In this document: piece after piece, positions 54,208-63,155 of the stretch | Layout: the number at the start of each line of letters is the position of its first letter | How positions within the stretch are numbered: the stretch's first letter is position 1 | Source of the DNA: Mycobacteroides sp. LB1 | GTDB taxonomy: Bacteria; Actinomycetota; Actinomycetes; Mycobacteriales; Mycobacteriaceae | Assembly: GCF_013449725.1 (NCBI RefSeq) | Contig: NZ_JACCFF010000002.1 | Location: 248,001-312,000, forward strand | DNA length: 64,000 nucleotides | Direction: 5' to 3' | Translations under genes and position numbers: made by a program | The notes under the pieces: model-generated | Database searches by the model: none | What the model saw: the letters and a program-made list of their open reading frames with translations, nothing else | Told to the model about the DNA's origin: nothing

Positions 54208-57174
54208 GTGGCCTTCAATCTCTCCTCCTTGACCAAACCCGTGGCACGTCTGGCAGCCACCGCGCAGAACGGCCTGGAGGTCCTGCGCCTCGGTGGGCTC
54301 GAAACCGACAACACGGCGTCACCGCATCAGATCGTCGAGAGCGTCCCCATGTACCGGCTGCGCCGCTACTTCGCACCGAGCTCGCCGGGCGAGGACGCAG
54401 GCCCCGTGGTCCTGATGGTGCACCCGATGATGATGGCCGCCGATATGTGGGACGTCGCCCAGGACGCTGGTGCCGTCGGCATCCTGCACCGGGCCGGTAT
54501 CGATCCATGGGTCATCGACTTCGGCAGCCCCGACCGGATTGCCGGCGGCATGGAACGCACCCTGTCAGATCACATCGTCGCCGTCAGTGACGCCATCGAG
54601 ACCGTGCATCGCATCACCGGCCGCCAGGTGCATCTGGCTGGATACTCCCAGGGCGGCATGTTCTGCTATCAGACTGCTGCCCTGCGTAAATCACGCACCA
54701 TCGCGAGCATCATCACCTTCGGCTCGCCGGTCGACGCCACCGCCGCGATGCCCATGGGGATGCCCGCCGGGCTGTCCGCGGATATCGCCGAGTTCATGGC
54801 AGACCACGTGTTCAGTCGATTCTCCATCCCGGCCTGGTCGGCTCGGATCGGGTTTCAGATGCTCGACCCGGTCAAGACCATCAAGGGCCGCCTCGACTTC
54901 CTCCGACAGCTGCACGACCGTGACGCCCTGCTGCCCCGGGAACAGCAGCGCAAGTTCCTGGCCAACGACGGCTGGATCGCCTGGTCTGGCCCCGCCATCG
55001 CCGAGCTGCTGCGCCAGTTCGTGGTGCACAACCGTATGACCACCGGCGGGTTCACCGTCAACGACCGCGTCGTCACCCTCAGCGATATCACCTGCCCGGT
55101 TCTCGCGGTCGTCGGCGAGGTCGATGACATCGGGCAACCCGCTTCGGTGCGCGGCATCCTGCGGGCAGCCCCGAAGGCCGATGTCTACGAATACCTGATC
55201 CGGGCAGGACACTTTGGTCTCGTGGTCGGCTCCACTGCCGTGGCCCAGACCTGGCCGACGGTAGGCCAATGGGTGCAGTGGCGCGACGGTGAGGGACCTA
55301 AACCGCCGGCGGTCGACCTGATGTACGAACACGAAAGTGGCCAGCTCGATGGGGGTGTGCCCATCACCTCGCGGGTCGCGCATGGGTTGAGCACCACCAC
55401 CGAGGTCGCGATCGCCGCCGCGCGCACGGCCGGAATGGCTGCGGCCGCCGCCAACAAGTCGGTGAAATCCATTGCCATCGAAGCGGTTCGCACCCTTCCA
55501 CGGTTGACACGTCTGGGTCAGATTCACGATCACACCCGAATCTCTTTGGGCCGGTTGATGGCCGAACAGGCACGCCGCACTCCCAATGGAGAGAGCTTCC
55601 TCTTCGACGGCCGGGTACACACCTACGAAGCGGTGGATCGACGCATCAACAATGTAGTGAGGGGCCTCATCGAGGTGGGCGTCCGCCAGGGTGTCCGGGT
55701 GGGGATTCTCATGGAGACCCGTCCCAGCGCCCTGGTGGCGATCGCCGCACTGTCCCGTCTGGGCGCCGTCGCGGTGCTACTGCCGCCGGACGCAGATCTC
55801 GAGCTCGCCGTGAAGCTGGGGGAGATTTCCGAGCTACTCACCGACCCTCCGAATCTTCCTGCTGCACAAGGTCTTTCCGTGCATGTGCTGGTACTCGGCG
55901 CCACCGCTAACCGCGACGTGTCGATACCCGACGATGGCTCGATTATCGACATGGAGAAGATCGACCCCGATGCGGTCGAGCTACCCGGCTGGTACCGGCC
56001 CGATCCCGGGCAGGCTCGCGATCTCGCCTTCGTGATGTTCAGCGGATACGGATCCCGTCTGGTACCCAAGCAAATCACCAACCATCGATGGGCACTGTCT
56101 GCCTTTGGTACCGCATCGGCGGCCGCACTGAGCTCCAACGACACCGTGTATTGCCTCACCCCGCTGCACCACCAGTCCGGGCTCTTGGTGAGCCTGGGCG
56201 GGGCCGTCGCCGGCGGCGCACGAATTGCCCTGTCGCGCGGTCTCAATCCCGATCGATTCGTCCAGGAGATCCACCAGTACGGCGTGACCGTCGTCTCCTA
56301 TACCTGGGCGATGATGCACGAGGTGATCGACGATCCCGGGTTGGCCTTGGGTGCGCATCACCCAGTGCGGCTGTTCATCGGCTCCGGTATGCCCTCTGGG
56401 CTGTGGCGGCGGGTCACCGAGAGATTCGCGCCCGCTCGTGTCGTTGAGTTCTTCGCAACCACCGATGGGGAGGCGGTGCTGGCGAATGTGTCCGGTACCA
56501 AGATCGGTAGCAAGGGGCGCCCGCTGCCCGGCGGCGGTCAGGTTCGACTCGCCGCGTATGACCCGATCGACGATGTAATCATCGAGGGGGAAGACGGTTT
56601 CGTTCAGATCGCCAAGCCCGGCGAGGTCGGTCTGCTACTTGCGAAGCCACCTGGCGATGTGGACCCCGCCGCCGCGGTTCGGCGCGGCGTCTTCGCCCCG
56701 GGTGACACCTGGGTCTCTTCGGAGTCTCTCTTCCGCCGTGATGACGACGGTGACTTCTGGATGCTCGATGGACGTAGTTCCGCGATCCGGACCGCACACG
56801 GCGTGGTGTACGCCGAAGCCACGAGTCACGCGCTGGGCTCCGTGGGTGCCATCGACCTAGTCGCGACCTATCCCGTGGAGGTCGGCGAGACCAACATTGC
56901 AGTGACTGCCGTGGTGCTCCGACCTGGCGAGGCAATATCGCCCGCTGACCTATCGGAAGCCTTTGCCGCCGTATCTATCTCGGAGCGTCCCGGCCTTATC
57001 AAGGTGGTGCCCACACTGCCGCTCAGTGCGACATATCGGCCGTCCACCACGCACCTACGGACATTCGGGTTGCCAAAGCCGGGACGGCAGACCTGGCACC
57101 TCGACCCGGAGTCGGGTGTGTACCACCGACTTACCGCCGCGACCTACGAGGCATTACAGGAGGCTATGTCGTGA
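54208..57174 (+). CDS. fused alpha/beta-hydrolase and acyl-CoA-synthetase-like protein (Rv1683-like, copy 1)
   Basis: The product is 988 residues. Residues 20-370 form a PHB-synthase-like alpha/beta hydrolase with nucleophile GYSQGG (Ser147) and WVIDFGSPDR; residues 440-985 form an ANL acyl-CoA-synthetase domain. M. tuberculosis Rv1683 is described as a bifunctional lipase/long-chain acyl-CoA synthetase tied to triacylglycerol turnover. The adenylation P-loop is altered here (SGYGSRLVPK, residues 612-621) though Lys remains, and A5 reads FFATTDGE. Start GTG 54208 has TAGGAG upstream. Its end overlaps the start of a second copy (GTGA). Confidence 0.92.
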   Translation: MAFNLSSLTKPVARLAATAQNGLEVLRLGGLETDNTASPHQIVESVPMYRLRRYFAPSSPGEDAGPVVLMVHPMMMAADMWDVAQDAGAVGILHRAGIDPWVIDFGSPDRIAGGMERTLSDHIVAVSDAIETVHRITGRQVHLAGYSQGGMFCYQTAALRKSRTIASIITFGSPVDATAAMPMGMPAGLSADIAEFMADHVFSRFSIPAWSARIGFQMLDPVKTIKGRLDFLRQLHDRDALLPREQQRKFLANDGWIAWSGPAIAELLRQFVVHNRMTTGGFTVNDRVVTLSDITCPVLAVVGEVDDIGQPASVRGILRAAPKADVYEYLIRAGHFGLVVGSTAVAQTWPTVGQWVQWRDGEGPKPPAVDLMYEHESGQLDGGVPITSRVAHGLSTTTEVAIAAARTAGMAAAAANKSVKSIAIEAVRTLPRLTRLGQIHDHTRISLGRLMAEQARRTPNGESFLFDGRVHTYEAVDRRINNVVRGLIEVGVRQGVRVGILMETRPSALVAIAALSRLGAVAVLLPPDADLELAVKLGEISELLTDPPNLPAAQGLSVHVLVLGATANRDVSIPDDGSIIDMEKIDPDAVELPGWYRPDPGQARDLAFVMFSGYGSRLVPKQITNHRWALSAFGTASAAALSSNDTVYCLTPLHHQSGLLVSLGGAVAGGARIALSRGLNPDRFVQEIHQYGVTVVSYTWAMMHEVIDDPGLALGAHHPVRLFIGSGMPSGLWRRVTERFAPARVVEFFATTDGEAVLANVSGTKIGSKGRPLPGGGQVRLAAYDPIDDVIIEGEDGFVQIAKPGEVGLLLAKPPGDVDPAAAVRRGVFAPGDTWVSSESLFRRDDDGDFWMLDGRSSAIRTAHGVVYAEATSHALGSVGAIDLVATYPVEVGETNIAVTAVVLRPGEAISPADLSEAFAAVSISERPGLIKVVPTLPLSATYRPSTTHLRTFGLPKPGRQTWHLDPESGVYHRLTAATYEALQEAMS

Positions 57175-60125
57175 CACGCGCCGGGGCACGCCTCATGGCC
57201 ACGATGCAGAACGGCTTTGAGGTGCTCCGGCTTGGCGGGCTACGCGGCGATACCCAGCCATCGCCATTCTCTGTAGTTGAACAGACTTCGATGTATCGAC
57301 TACGGCACTACTTCCCGGGCAGTGCTGGCGTCAACCGCCCCGTGGTGCTACTGGCGCATCCAATGATGGTGTCGGCCAACATGTTCGATGTCAATCGGCA
57401 GGACGGAGCAGTCGGCATCCTGCATGCGCGCGGCACAGACGTATGGGTGATCGACTTCGGGAACCCCAACCGGATCCGCGGCGGTATGAAACGTACCTTC
57501 GCCGATCACGTCGTCGCGGTCAGCGCGGCCGTCGACACGGTGCACCGGCTCACGGGCCGCCCGATTCACCTGGCGGGATACTCCCAGGGCGGCATGTTCT
57601 GTTACACGGCGGCAGCATTGCGCAAGTGCCAGGACATCGCCAGCGTCATCACGTTTGGTGCGCCTGTCGACGCGGTGGCGGCACTTCCCATGGGGATCCC
57701 GGCCGACCTTGGCGCCCGCGGCGCGAGCCTGCTCGCCGGCATATTCGGATTGTTCGGTTGGCTGAGCATCCCAGGATGGTTGGCCCGTATCGGGTTTGAA
57801 CTGATGACCCCGATCAAGACGCTGCGCAACAGGCTGGGATTCCTCTTTCAGTTGCACAACCGCGAGGCACTGCTGCCTCGAGAGCAACAACGCCGCTTCC
57901 TGGGCGGGGAGGGCTGGATCGCGTGGTCCGGGCCGGCGGTCGCGGAATTCTTGCGGCAGTTCGTGACGCAGAACCGGATGATGAGCGGTGGCTTCGTGAT
58001 CGACGATCAGCTGGTGACCCTCACCGACATCACCTGTCCGGTGCTGGCATTCATCGGTGACGCCGACGACATCGGACAGCCGGTGTCGGTCCGTGGTATC
58101 GGGCGTGCCGCACCGCGCGCGGAGGTATACGAATCCACGCTGCCCGTCGGGCATTTCGGCCTCATCGTCGGATCCGGCGCTACCACCTCGACCTGGCCGA
58201 CCGTCGCCCAGTGGATACCGTGGGTACAGGGCAGTACCAGCAAGCCTGCCGGCATCGTGCCGATGCCAACCGGTCCCGTGACCGGCTCCGGGGTAACCAT
58301 CACCAAACGCGTGAGCGCCGCGTTGTCGGCGGTGTACGACAGCGCCGCACAGACGTCGAGGGTTCTCTTTCCGCTACTTCTGGGCGCGCCGCGTCGCCTC
58401 CGGCAAGTCGGTGTTACGCGGCTGGCCGTGGAGGCCGTGCGTACTCTCCCGCGGCTCAATCGACTGGACCAGATACATCCCAGTACCCAGATCTCGTTGG
58501 GACGTTTGCTATCCGAACAGGCACAACGCGCACCCTCCGGGGAGTGCTTCCTCTTCGAGGACCGAGTGCACACCAATGAATCGGTCCAGCGTCGCGTCGA
58601 CAATGTGGTGAAAGGCTTGATTCATAGCGGTGTCCGCCAGCAGACCCGGGTCGGCGTACTGATGGACACCCGGCCCAGCGCGCTCGTCGCCATCGCGGCG
58701 CTGTCGCGATTGGGGGCCGTTGCGGTTCTTCTGGCCCCCGACGGCGATCTGGCGGAATGCGCACGGCTCGGCGACATCACCACACTCCTTTGCGATCCGC
58801 CCAACCTCGAAGGTGCTCGGCGAGTTTCCGTGCCCGTCTTGGTCTTGGGAGGCGGGGAGACCCGCGAGCTGGCGCTACCGGCAAACGGCTCCGTGGTGGA
58901 TATGGAAAAGATCCGCCCAGGCGCGGTCACTCTTCCCGGGTGGTACCGACCGAACCCGGGCAAGGCCCAGGACCTCGCTTTCGTCATGTTCAGCTCGGCC
59001 GGAGGGCAGATCGCAGCCAAGCACATCACCAATCAGCGGTGGGCTTTATCGGCGTTCGGTACCGCGTCGGCAGCAGCCTTGACTTCCAACGACACCGTGT
59101 ACTGCCTCACGCCGCTGCATCACCAAGCCGGCCTACTGGTCAGCCTTGGCGGAGCAGTAGCCGGGGGAGCGCGAATAGCCTTGGCCCGCAGCCTTGATCC
59201 CGCGCAGTTCGGAGCCGAGATACGCCGGTACGGCGTGACCGTGGTCTGCTACACCTGGGCGATGCTGCGTGAGATACTCGACCACCCGGCACTGACAGTC
59301 GATCCGAATCATCCGGTTCGAATGTTCATCGGCTCGGGCATGCCGATCGGGCTGTGGCAGCGGGTTCTCGACACCTTTGCCCCTGCAAGGGTTCTGGAGT
59401 TTTTCACGACCACCGAGGGCGAGGCCGTACTGGCCAATGTGGCGAGCCGAAAGATCGGCAGCAAGGGTCGCTCACTCCCGGGCTCGGGGCGCGTCAAGCT
59501 CGCGAAATACGACGTGACGGCGGGACAGATCATCGACGACGCCAACGGTCTCGCGGCCATACCCGAACGGGGAGAGGTGGGCCTGCTGCTGGCCAAGCCC
59601 CGTGGCCGGCTCGACGCCGGCACCGCCACCCGACACGGGGTCTTCGAAGCCGGGGATAGCTGGGTGACAACAGACTTTCTGTTCTCGCGCGATGCCGACG
59701 GGGACTATTGGCTCGCCGACTCGCTGTCCGGGGTTGTGCACACCGCGCGCGGGGCCGTGTTCACCCAGCCCATCACCGACGCCCTTAACACGATGGGCGC
59801 CGTCGACCTGGCTGTGACGTTCCAGATAACGGCGAATCGCGAGCCCGAGGTGATGTCGGTTGTCTCACTGCGCAGCGGAAAGTCATTGACGACCATCGAT
59901 CTCAATATGGCGATTTCCACGTTGGACCCGCACCAGCGTCCCCGCTGCGTGCGCGTCGTCAAGGAGATCGCGCTCAGCGCGTCGTATCGGCCCTTGCCAC
60001 CCAAGATGCGCACGCTGCCGCGTTCCGGGACTGGGGTGTGGCTGTTCAATCCAACGACCCGCCGGTACGACGAGAAGCCGGCCGCGGCCAGAAAGCCCAC
60101 TGCAGGCACGAGCCGTTCACGGTGA
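57171..60125 (+). CDS. fused alpha/beta-hydrolase and acyl-CoA-synthetase-like protein (copy 2)
   Basis: The product is 984 residues, a tandem paralogue of the preceding gene over its whole length. The hydrolase part keeps GYSQGG (Ser138) and WVIDFGNPNR. The adenylation part is more worn: the P-loop reads SSAGGQIAAK (608-617), lacking the usual Thr/Ser-Gly-Pro residues except the final Lys; A5 reads FFTTTEGE and A7 SRDADGDYWLAD. The hydrolase is therefore likely active, while ligase activity is doubtful. Start GTG 57171 overlaps the previous stop, so the two are co-translated. A shorter start at ATG 57195 is possible. Confidence 0.9.
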   Translation: MTRAGARLMATMQNGFEVLRLGGLRGDTQPSPFSVVEQTSMYRLRHYFPGSAGVNRPVVLLAHPMMVSANMFDVNRQDGAVGILHARGTDVWVIDFGNPNRIRGGMKRTFADHVVAVSAAVDTVHRLTGRPIHLAGYSQGGMFCYTAAALRKCQDIASVITFGAPVDAVAALPMGIPADLGARGASLLAGIFGLFGWLSIPGWLARIGFELMTPIKTLRNRLGFLFQLHNREALLPREQQRRFLGGEGWIAWSGPAVAEFLRQFVTQNRMMSGGFVIDDQLVTLTDITCPVLAFIGDADDIGQPVSVRGIGRAAPRAEVYESTLPVGHFGLIVGSGATTSTWPTVAQWIPWVQGSTSKPAGIVPMPTGPVTGSGVTITKRVSAALSAVYDSAAQTSRVLFPLLLGAPRRLRQVGVTRLAVEAVRTLPRLNRLDQIHPSTQISLGRLLSEQAQRAPSGECFLFEDRVHTNESVQRRVDNVVKGLIHSGVRQQTRVGVLMDTRPSALVAIAALSRLGAVAVLLAPDGDLAECARLGDITTLLCDPPNLEGARRVSVPVLVLGGGETRELALPANGSVVDMEKIRPGAVTLPGWYRPNPGKAQDLAFVMFSSAGGQIAAKHITNQRWALSAFGTASAAALTSNDTVYCLTPLHHQAGLLVSLGGAVAGGARIALARSLDPAQFGAEIRRYGVTVVCYTWAMLREILDHPALTVDPNHPVRMFIGSGMPIGLWQRVLDTFAPARVLEFFTTTEGEAVLANVASRKIGSKGRSLPGSGRVKLAKYDVTAGQIIDDANGLAAIPERGEVGLLLAKPRGRLDAGTATRHGVFEAGDSWVTTDFLFSRDADGDYWLADSLSGVVHTARGAVFTQPITDALNTMGAVDLAVTFQITANREPEVMSVVSLRSGKSLTTIDLNMAISTLDPHQRPRCVRVVKEIALSASYRPLPPKMRTLPRSGTGVWLFNPTTRRYDEKPAAARKPTAGTSRSR

Positions 60126-60278
60126 TCGCGATCCCGTTCTGGCAGGTCAACCAGAATGGCGAGACACCCCCGCTATTCGCGGGCCACCACACGTTCCCAT
60201 CACCTTCCGCTGCTGATGTGGCTGCATGTTGTTAGGCTGACCATTCGTAATGCCCGGGAACACCGGAAGGATCTCGTC

Positions 60279-60758
60279 ATGCCGTCACGCCTACGTGCCC
60301 TCGCTGGTACCGCACTGGCCACCACCGGCCTCTCCGCCGCCCTGGTGTTCGGGCCCGGTGTCGGCACTGCCAGCGCCGACGTTTTGGACGATATCGCGCA
60401 CGAATACTCCCTCGGGACCAGCGGCGGCCAGGTCTCGAATCTGGTCCGCACCGCGCTCCAGCTGCGCGCGAAGGGTGCCCAGGTGAGCTCAGCTCAGAAC
60501 GATGCTCTCAAGGCCGCGCTGGACAAACGTCCCAGCCAGATGCCGCTGATCAACTCGCTGAAGTCGGTTATCGCGACGCAGTCCCAGTTCCTCAAGGCCG
60601 CTCAGAAGCCACAGCAGCCGGTACACATCGGGGTGGGCCCCATCAACGGGGGCGGCAACCCCAACGGCGGACCTCCGAACGTTAACCCGGGCAACGGAAT
60701 CGGTGTCACCGGTGGAGGCGGGCAGCAGATCTTCAACGAGAACATCCCGGTCGGCTGA
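60279..60758 (+). CDS. small secreted protein with Gly/Asn/Pro-rich tail
   Basis: The product is 159 residues with a signal peptide cleaved near TASA-DV (about residue 33). The mature N-terminal half is helical (VLDDIAHEYSLGTSGGQVSNLVRTALQLRAKG, DALKAALDKRPSQMPLINSLK); the C-terminal third is a low-complexity Gly/Asn/Pro stretch. Start ATG 60279 with ribosome site GGAAGGA. No family is recognised. It lies 153 bp after the tandem lipid genes and is probably expressed from its own promoter. Confidence 0.8.
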   Translation: MPSRLRALAGTALATTGLSAALVFGPGVGTASADVLDDIAHEYSLGTSGGQVSNLVRTALQLRAKGAQVSSAQNDALKAALDKRPSQMPLINSLKSVIATQSQFLKAAQKPQQPVHIGVGPINGGGNPNGGPPNVNPGNGIGVTGGGGQQIFNENIPVG

Positions 60759-60768
60759 TATCACCGAT

Positions 60769-60972
60769 ATGCCCCTTGACGCTGCGCTTCTAGACATCCT
60801 GGTCTGCCCGATCGACCGCGGGCCACTCCTGCTCGTCGGCGACGACACTAACGGCCTCCTCTACAACCCGCGGCTGCGTAAGGCCTACCGGATCGAGAAC
60901 TCCATCCCGGTGCTCTTACCCGATGAGGCGCGTGAGGTGTCCGACGAGGAACACCAGCGCTTCACCGAGTAG
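60769..60972 (+). CDS. Trm112-family small protein (Rv1684-like)
   Basis: The product is 67 residues. It begins with LDILVCPIDRGPLLLV and ends YRIENSIPVLLPDEAREV, the Trm112/UPF0434 pattern. Eukaryotic Trm112 activates methyltransferases; the bacterial members are of unknown role and here only one cysteine of the usual zinc ligands is present, so zinc binding is unlikely. Start ATG 60769 lies 10 bp after the secreted protein, and its end overlaps the convergent TetR gene by 11 bp. Confidence 0.88.
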   Translation: MPLDAALLDILVCPIDRGPLLLVGDDTNGLLYNPRLRKAYRIENSIPVLLPDEAREVSDEEHQRFTE

Positions 60973-61570
60973 CGATGCCCGGCAGCTCACCCGTCAAATA
61001 CCGCTGAATATTCGGCCCCACGGTGAGGGCAATCTGTTCCGCCGTCAGCGAGGCCAGCGGCTCGACTTCCATGATGTAGCGGCCCACCAATATCCCCGCC
61101 ATCTGGGTGATCGCGAACTCGGCACGCAACACTCCGCTCCCGACTGGATTGTCCACCCGGTCGGCGATGATATTGACCAGGACCTCACGGAAGAAGACGC
61201 GCACCAGCCCATCATCGGCGCCGGTAAGGGCCGACCGGAAGAGCGCCAGCACGTTGGCCCCGAACTCCGAATCCCAGAACGGGATGATCAGCCTCGGAAT
61301 CGCGAGTCCAAGCTCCTCGACGGGCATATCCCGCAGCGGCTGCAACACCACACTCGGATCGACCGGCAGCTGCACCACCTCACGGAAAAGATCGAGCTTC
61401 GTCCCGAAGTAGTGGTGAATGAGGGCCGGGTCAACGCCCGCGTCGGCGGCAATGGAGCGGATCGACGTCTTGTCGATTCCGTTGACCGAAAAAAGCTTTC
61501 GAGCACTTGCGAGGATATCCTCGCGAGTGTTTGCCCCACCCGGCCGACGGCCCGGCCGCTTTGGCGTCAT
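60962..61570 (-). CDS. TetR-family transcriptional repressor (Rv1685c-like)
   Basis: The product is 202 residues. The helix-turn-helix is at about residues 15-60 (REDILASARKLFSVNGIDKTSIRSIAADAGVDPALIHHYFGTK is the canonical TetR layout, conserved HHYF included). The C-terminal ligand domain is variable, so the inducer is unknown. It is the last gene of a minus-strand operon with an ABC-2 exporter, its start overlapping the permease stop (ATGA type), so it probably controls that exporter through the dyad at 63100-63113. Confidence 0.92.
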   Translation of the reverse strand: MTPKRPGRRPGGANTREDILASARKLFSVNGIDKTSIRSIAADAGVDPALIHHYFGTKLDLFREVVQLPVDPSVVLQPLRDMPVEELGLAIPRLIIPFWDSEFGANVLALFRSALTGADDGLVRVFFREVLVNIIADRVDNPVGSGVLRAEFAITQMAGILVGRYIMEVEPLASLTAEQIALTVGPNIQRYLTGELPGIATR

Positions 61571-62322
61571 GGTGTCCGACGGCGCAGGGTGGCTGCGGCC
61601 AAGCCCAGCGCCACCGCCGCGCATCCGAAGACGACTGCGATATCCCGTGCCGCCACACCCGTCAGTTCCGGGTGACTCCCCAGCTGCTGCAACGCCTCTA
61701 CCGCATAACTCACCGGCATCACGTTACTGAACCACTGCAGCCATTCCGGCATTGCCGCGCGGGGGACCAGAATCCCGCAGAGCAGCAGCTGCGGAATCAC
61801 CACCACCGGCATGAACTGCACGGCTTGAAATTCGGTGCGCGCGAACGCGCTACACAGCAAGCCAAGACCGACACCGAGAATGGCGTTTCCGATGGCGATC
61901 AGGAAGACCCATTGCGCGCCGGCCGCGGTGGTGAGATCCAGCAGCCCGTAGGAGACCAGGCAGGCGATCGTGGCCTGGGCCGCGGCCGCCAACGAGAAGG
62001 CGGTGCCGTAGCTGGCCAATAGGTCGAACCGCCTTAGGGGAGTGGTGAGAATGCGTTCCAGGGTCCCCGAAACCCGTTCGCGCTGCATCGATATCGAGGT
62101 TATGAGGAACATGACCACGAACGGGATGAGCCCAAGCACGAACAGACAGGCGATGTTGAACGGCGATGGGCGGTTCGGGAGAGTCGGCAGGTCCCGGTAG
62201 AGGAAATACAACAGGGTGATCAGCACGCTGGGTACGACCAGGATCATCGCCAAGCTGCGATGATCGGCGCGAAGCTGTCGCAACACGCGTCCGGTGGTGG
62301 CCACATAACCGTTGGCGTACAT
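61567..62322 (-). CDS. ABC-2 type exporter permease (Rv1686c-like)
   Basis: The product is 251 residues with six membrane helices and the ABC-2 permease pattern (SGTLERILTTPLRRFDLLASY and the late CGILVPRAAMPEWLQWFSNVMPVSYAVEAL). With the ATPase upstream it makes a DrrAB-like exporter; the substrate (drug or lipid) is unknown. Start ATG 62322 gives MYANGYVATTGRVLRQL; GGAGCGGA lies upstream on the minus strand. It lies 22 bp after the ATPase gene and overlaps the TetR start. Confidence 0.92.
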   Translation of the reverse strand: MYANGYVATTGRVLRQLRADHRSLAMILVVPSVLITLLYFLYRDLPTLPNRPSPFNIACLFVLGLIPFVVMFLITSISMQRERVSGTLERILTTPLRRFDLLASYGTAFSLAAAAQATIACLVSYGLLDLTTAAGAQWVFLIAIGNAILGVGLGLLCSAFARTEFQAVQFMPVVVIPQLLLCGILVPRAAMPEWLQWFSNVMPVSYAVEALQQLGSHPELTGVAARDIAVVFGCAAVALGLAAATLRRRTP

Positions 62323-62344
62323 GGGATTCCGCTCCGTCTCGCCG

Positions 62345-63106
62345 CTACGCGGCCGTAGTTTCGGTGCGTCGGATAACGGCGAGAAACGCCTCTTCCAAGC
62401 CATCGCATTCCGTATCGCGGCGCAGCTGCAGGGGTGTGGTGTGGGCGAGCACGCGGCCCTCGCGGATAAGCACCAGGTCGCCACAATGATCGGCCTCGTC
62501 CATGACATGACTGGAGACGAGAAGCGTGGTGCCACCCGCCGCGAGGCCTTCGAACTGTTCCCAGAGCTCTGCGCGCATCACCGGGTCCAGGCCCACCGTG
62601 GGCTCGTCGAGCACCAACAGCTCGGGCCGGGTGACCAGTGCACACGCGAGCGAGACACGTCCGCGTTGTCCACCCGAAAGATCGCCGCAGTAGGCCAGGC
62701 GATGTGACCGCAATCCGACGGCATCGAGTGCCGCATCGGCGTCGGACTTGCTGCGACCGTATAGCGCGGCAAAGTACCGCACGTTATCGATCGACCGTAG
62801 ATCGTTGTAGATCGTCGGATTCTGCGTCACGTAGCCGATGCGGTGCCGCAGGGCGGGCGAGCCCGCCTCCAAACCTAGTACGCGGACTGTCCCTGACTCG
62901 ATGATCTGGGTGCCTACAACGCAGCGCATCAGCGTTGTCTTACCGCATCCGGAGGGCCCCAACAGTCCCGTGATGGTGCCGCGGCCGATCCGTAGCGACA
63001 CATCGTCAAGGGCTTTGAAACCGCCGCGAACCACGCGGAGACTCTCGACCTCGATGACGGCCTGATGCCGACCATTGGTTAATTCACCACCCAATGAACT
63101 CATCAT
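62345..63106 (-). CDS. ABC exporter ATP-binding protein (Rv1687c-like)
   Basis: The product is 253 residues. Walker A LLGPSGCGKTT, Q-loop YVTQNPTIYND, signature LSGGQRGRVSLA, Walker B LLVLDEPTVGLD and the switch His in VSSHVMDEAD are all intact. It energises the permease encoded next. Start ATG 63106 or the adjacent ATG 63103 lies inside the dyad TCATCA-TG-TGATGA, so repressor binding would directly block expression. It is divergent from mpg. Confidence 0.93.
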   Translation of the reverse strand: MMSSLGGELTNGRHQAVIEVESLRVVRGGFKALDDVSLRIGRGTITGLLGPSGCGKTTLMRCVVGTQIIESGTVRVLGLEAGSPALRHRIGYVTQNPTIYNDLRSIDNVRYFAALYGRSKSDADAALDAVGLRSHRLAYCGDLSGGQRGRVSLACALVTRPELLVLDEPTVGLDPVMRAELWEQFEGLAAGGTTLLVSSHVMDEADHCGDLVLIREGRVLAHTTPLQLRRDTECDGLEEAFLAVIRRTETTAA

Positions 63107-63113
63107 GTGATGA
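63100..63113. promoter_or_regulatory. inverted repeat at the exporter start, probable TetR operator
   Basis: TCATCA-TG-TGATGA is a perfect 6-bp inverted repeat with a 2-bp centre overlapping the ABC ATPase start codons and lying 43 bp before the mpg start. It is the best dyad in the divergent promoter region of the TetR-ABC operon. Confidence 0.45.
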
Positions 63114-63155
63114 ATAATGGACCCGGCCGATCCGACTGTCAAGGACAATCGTGGA

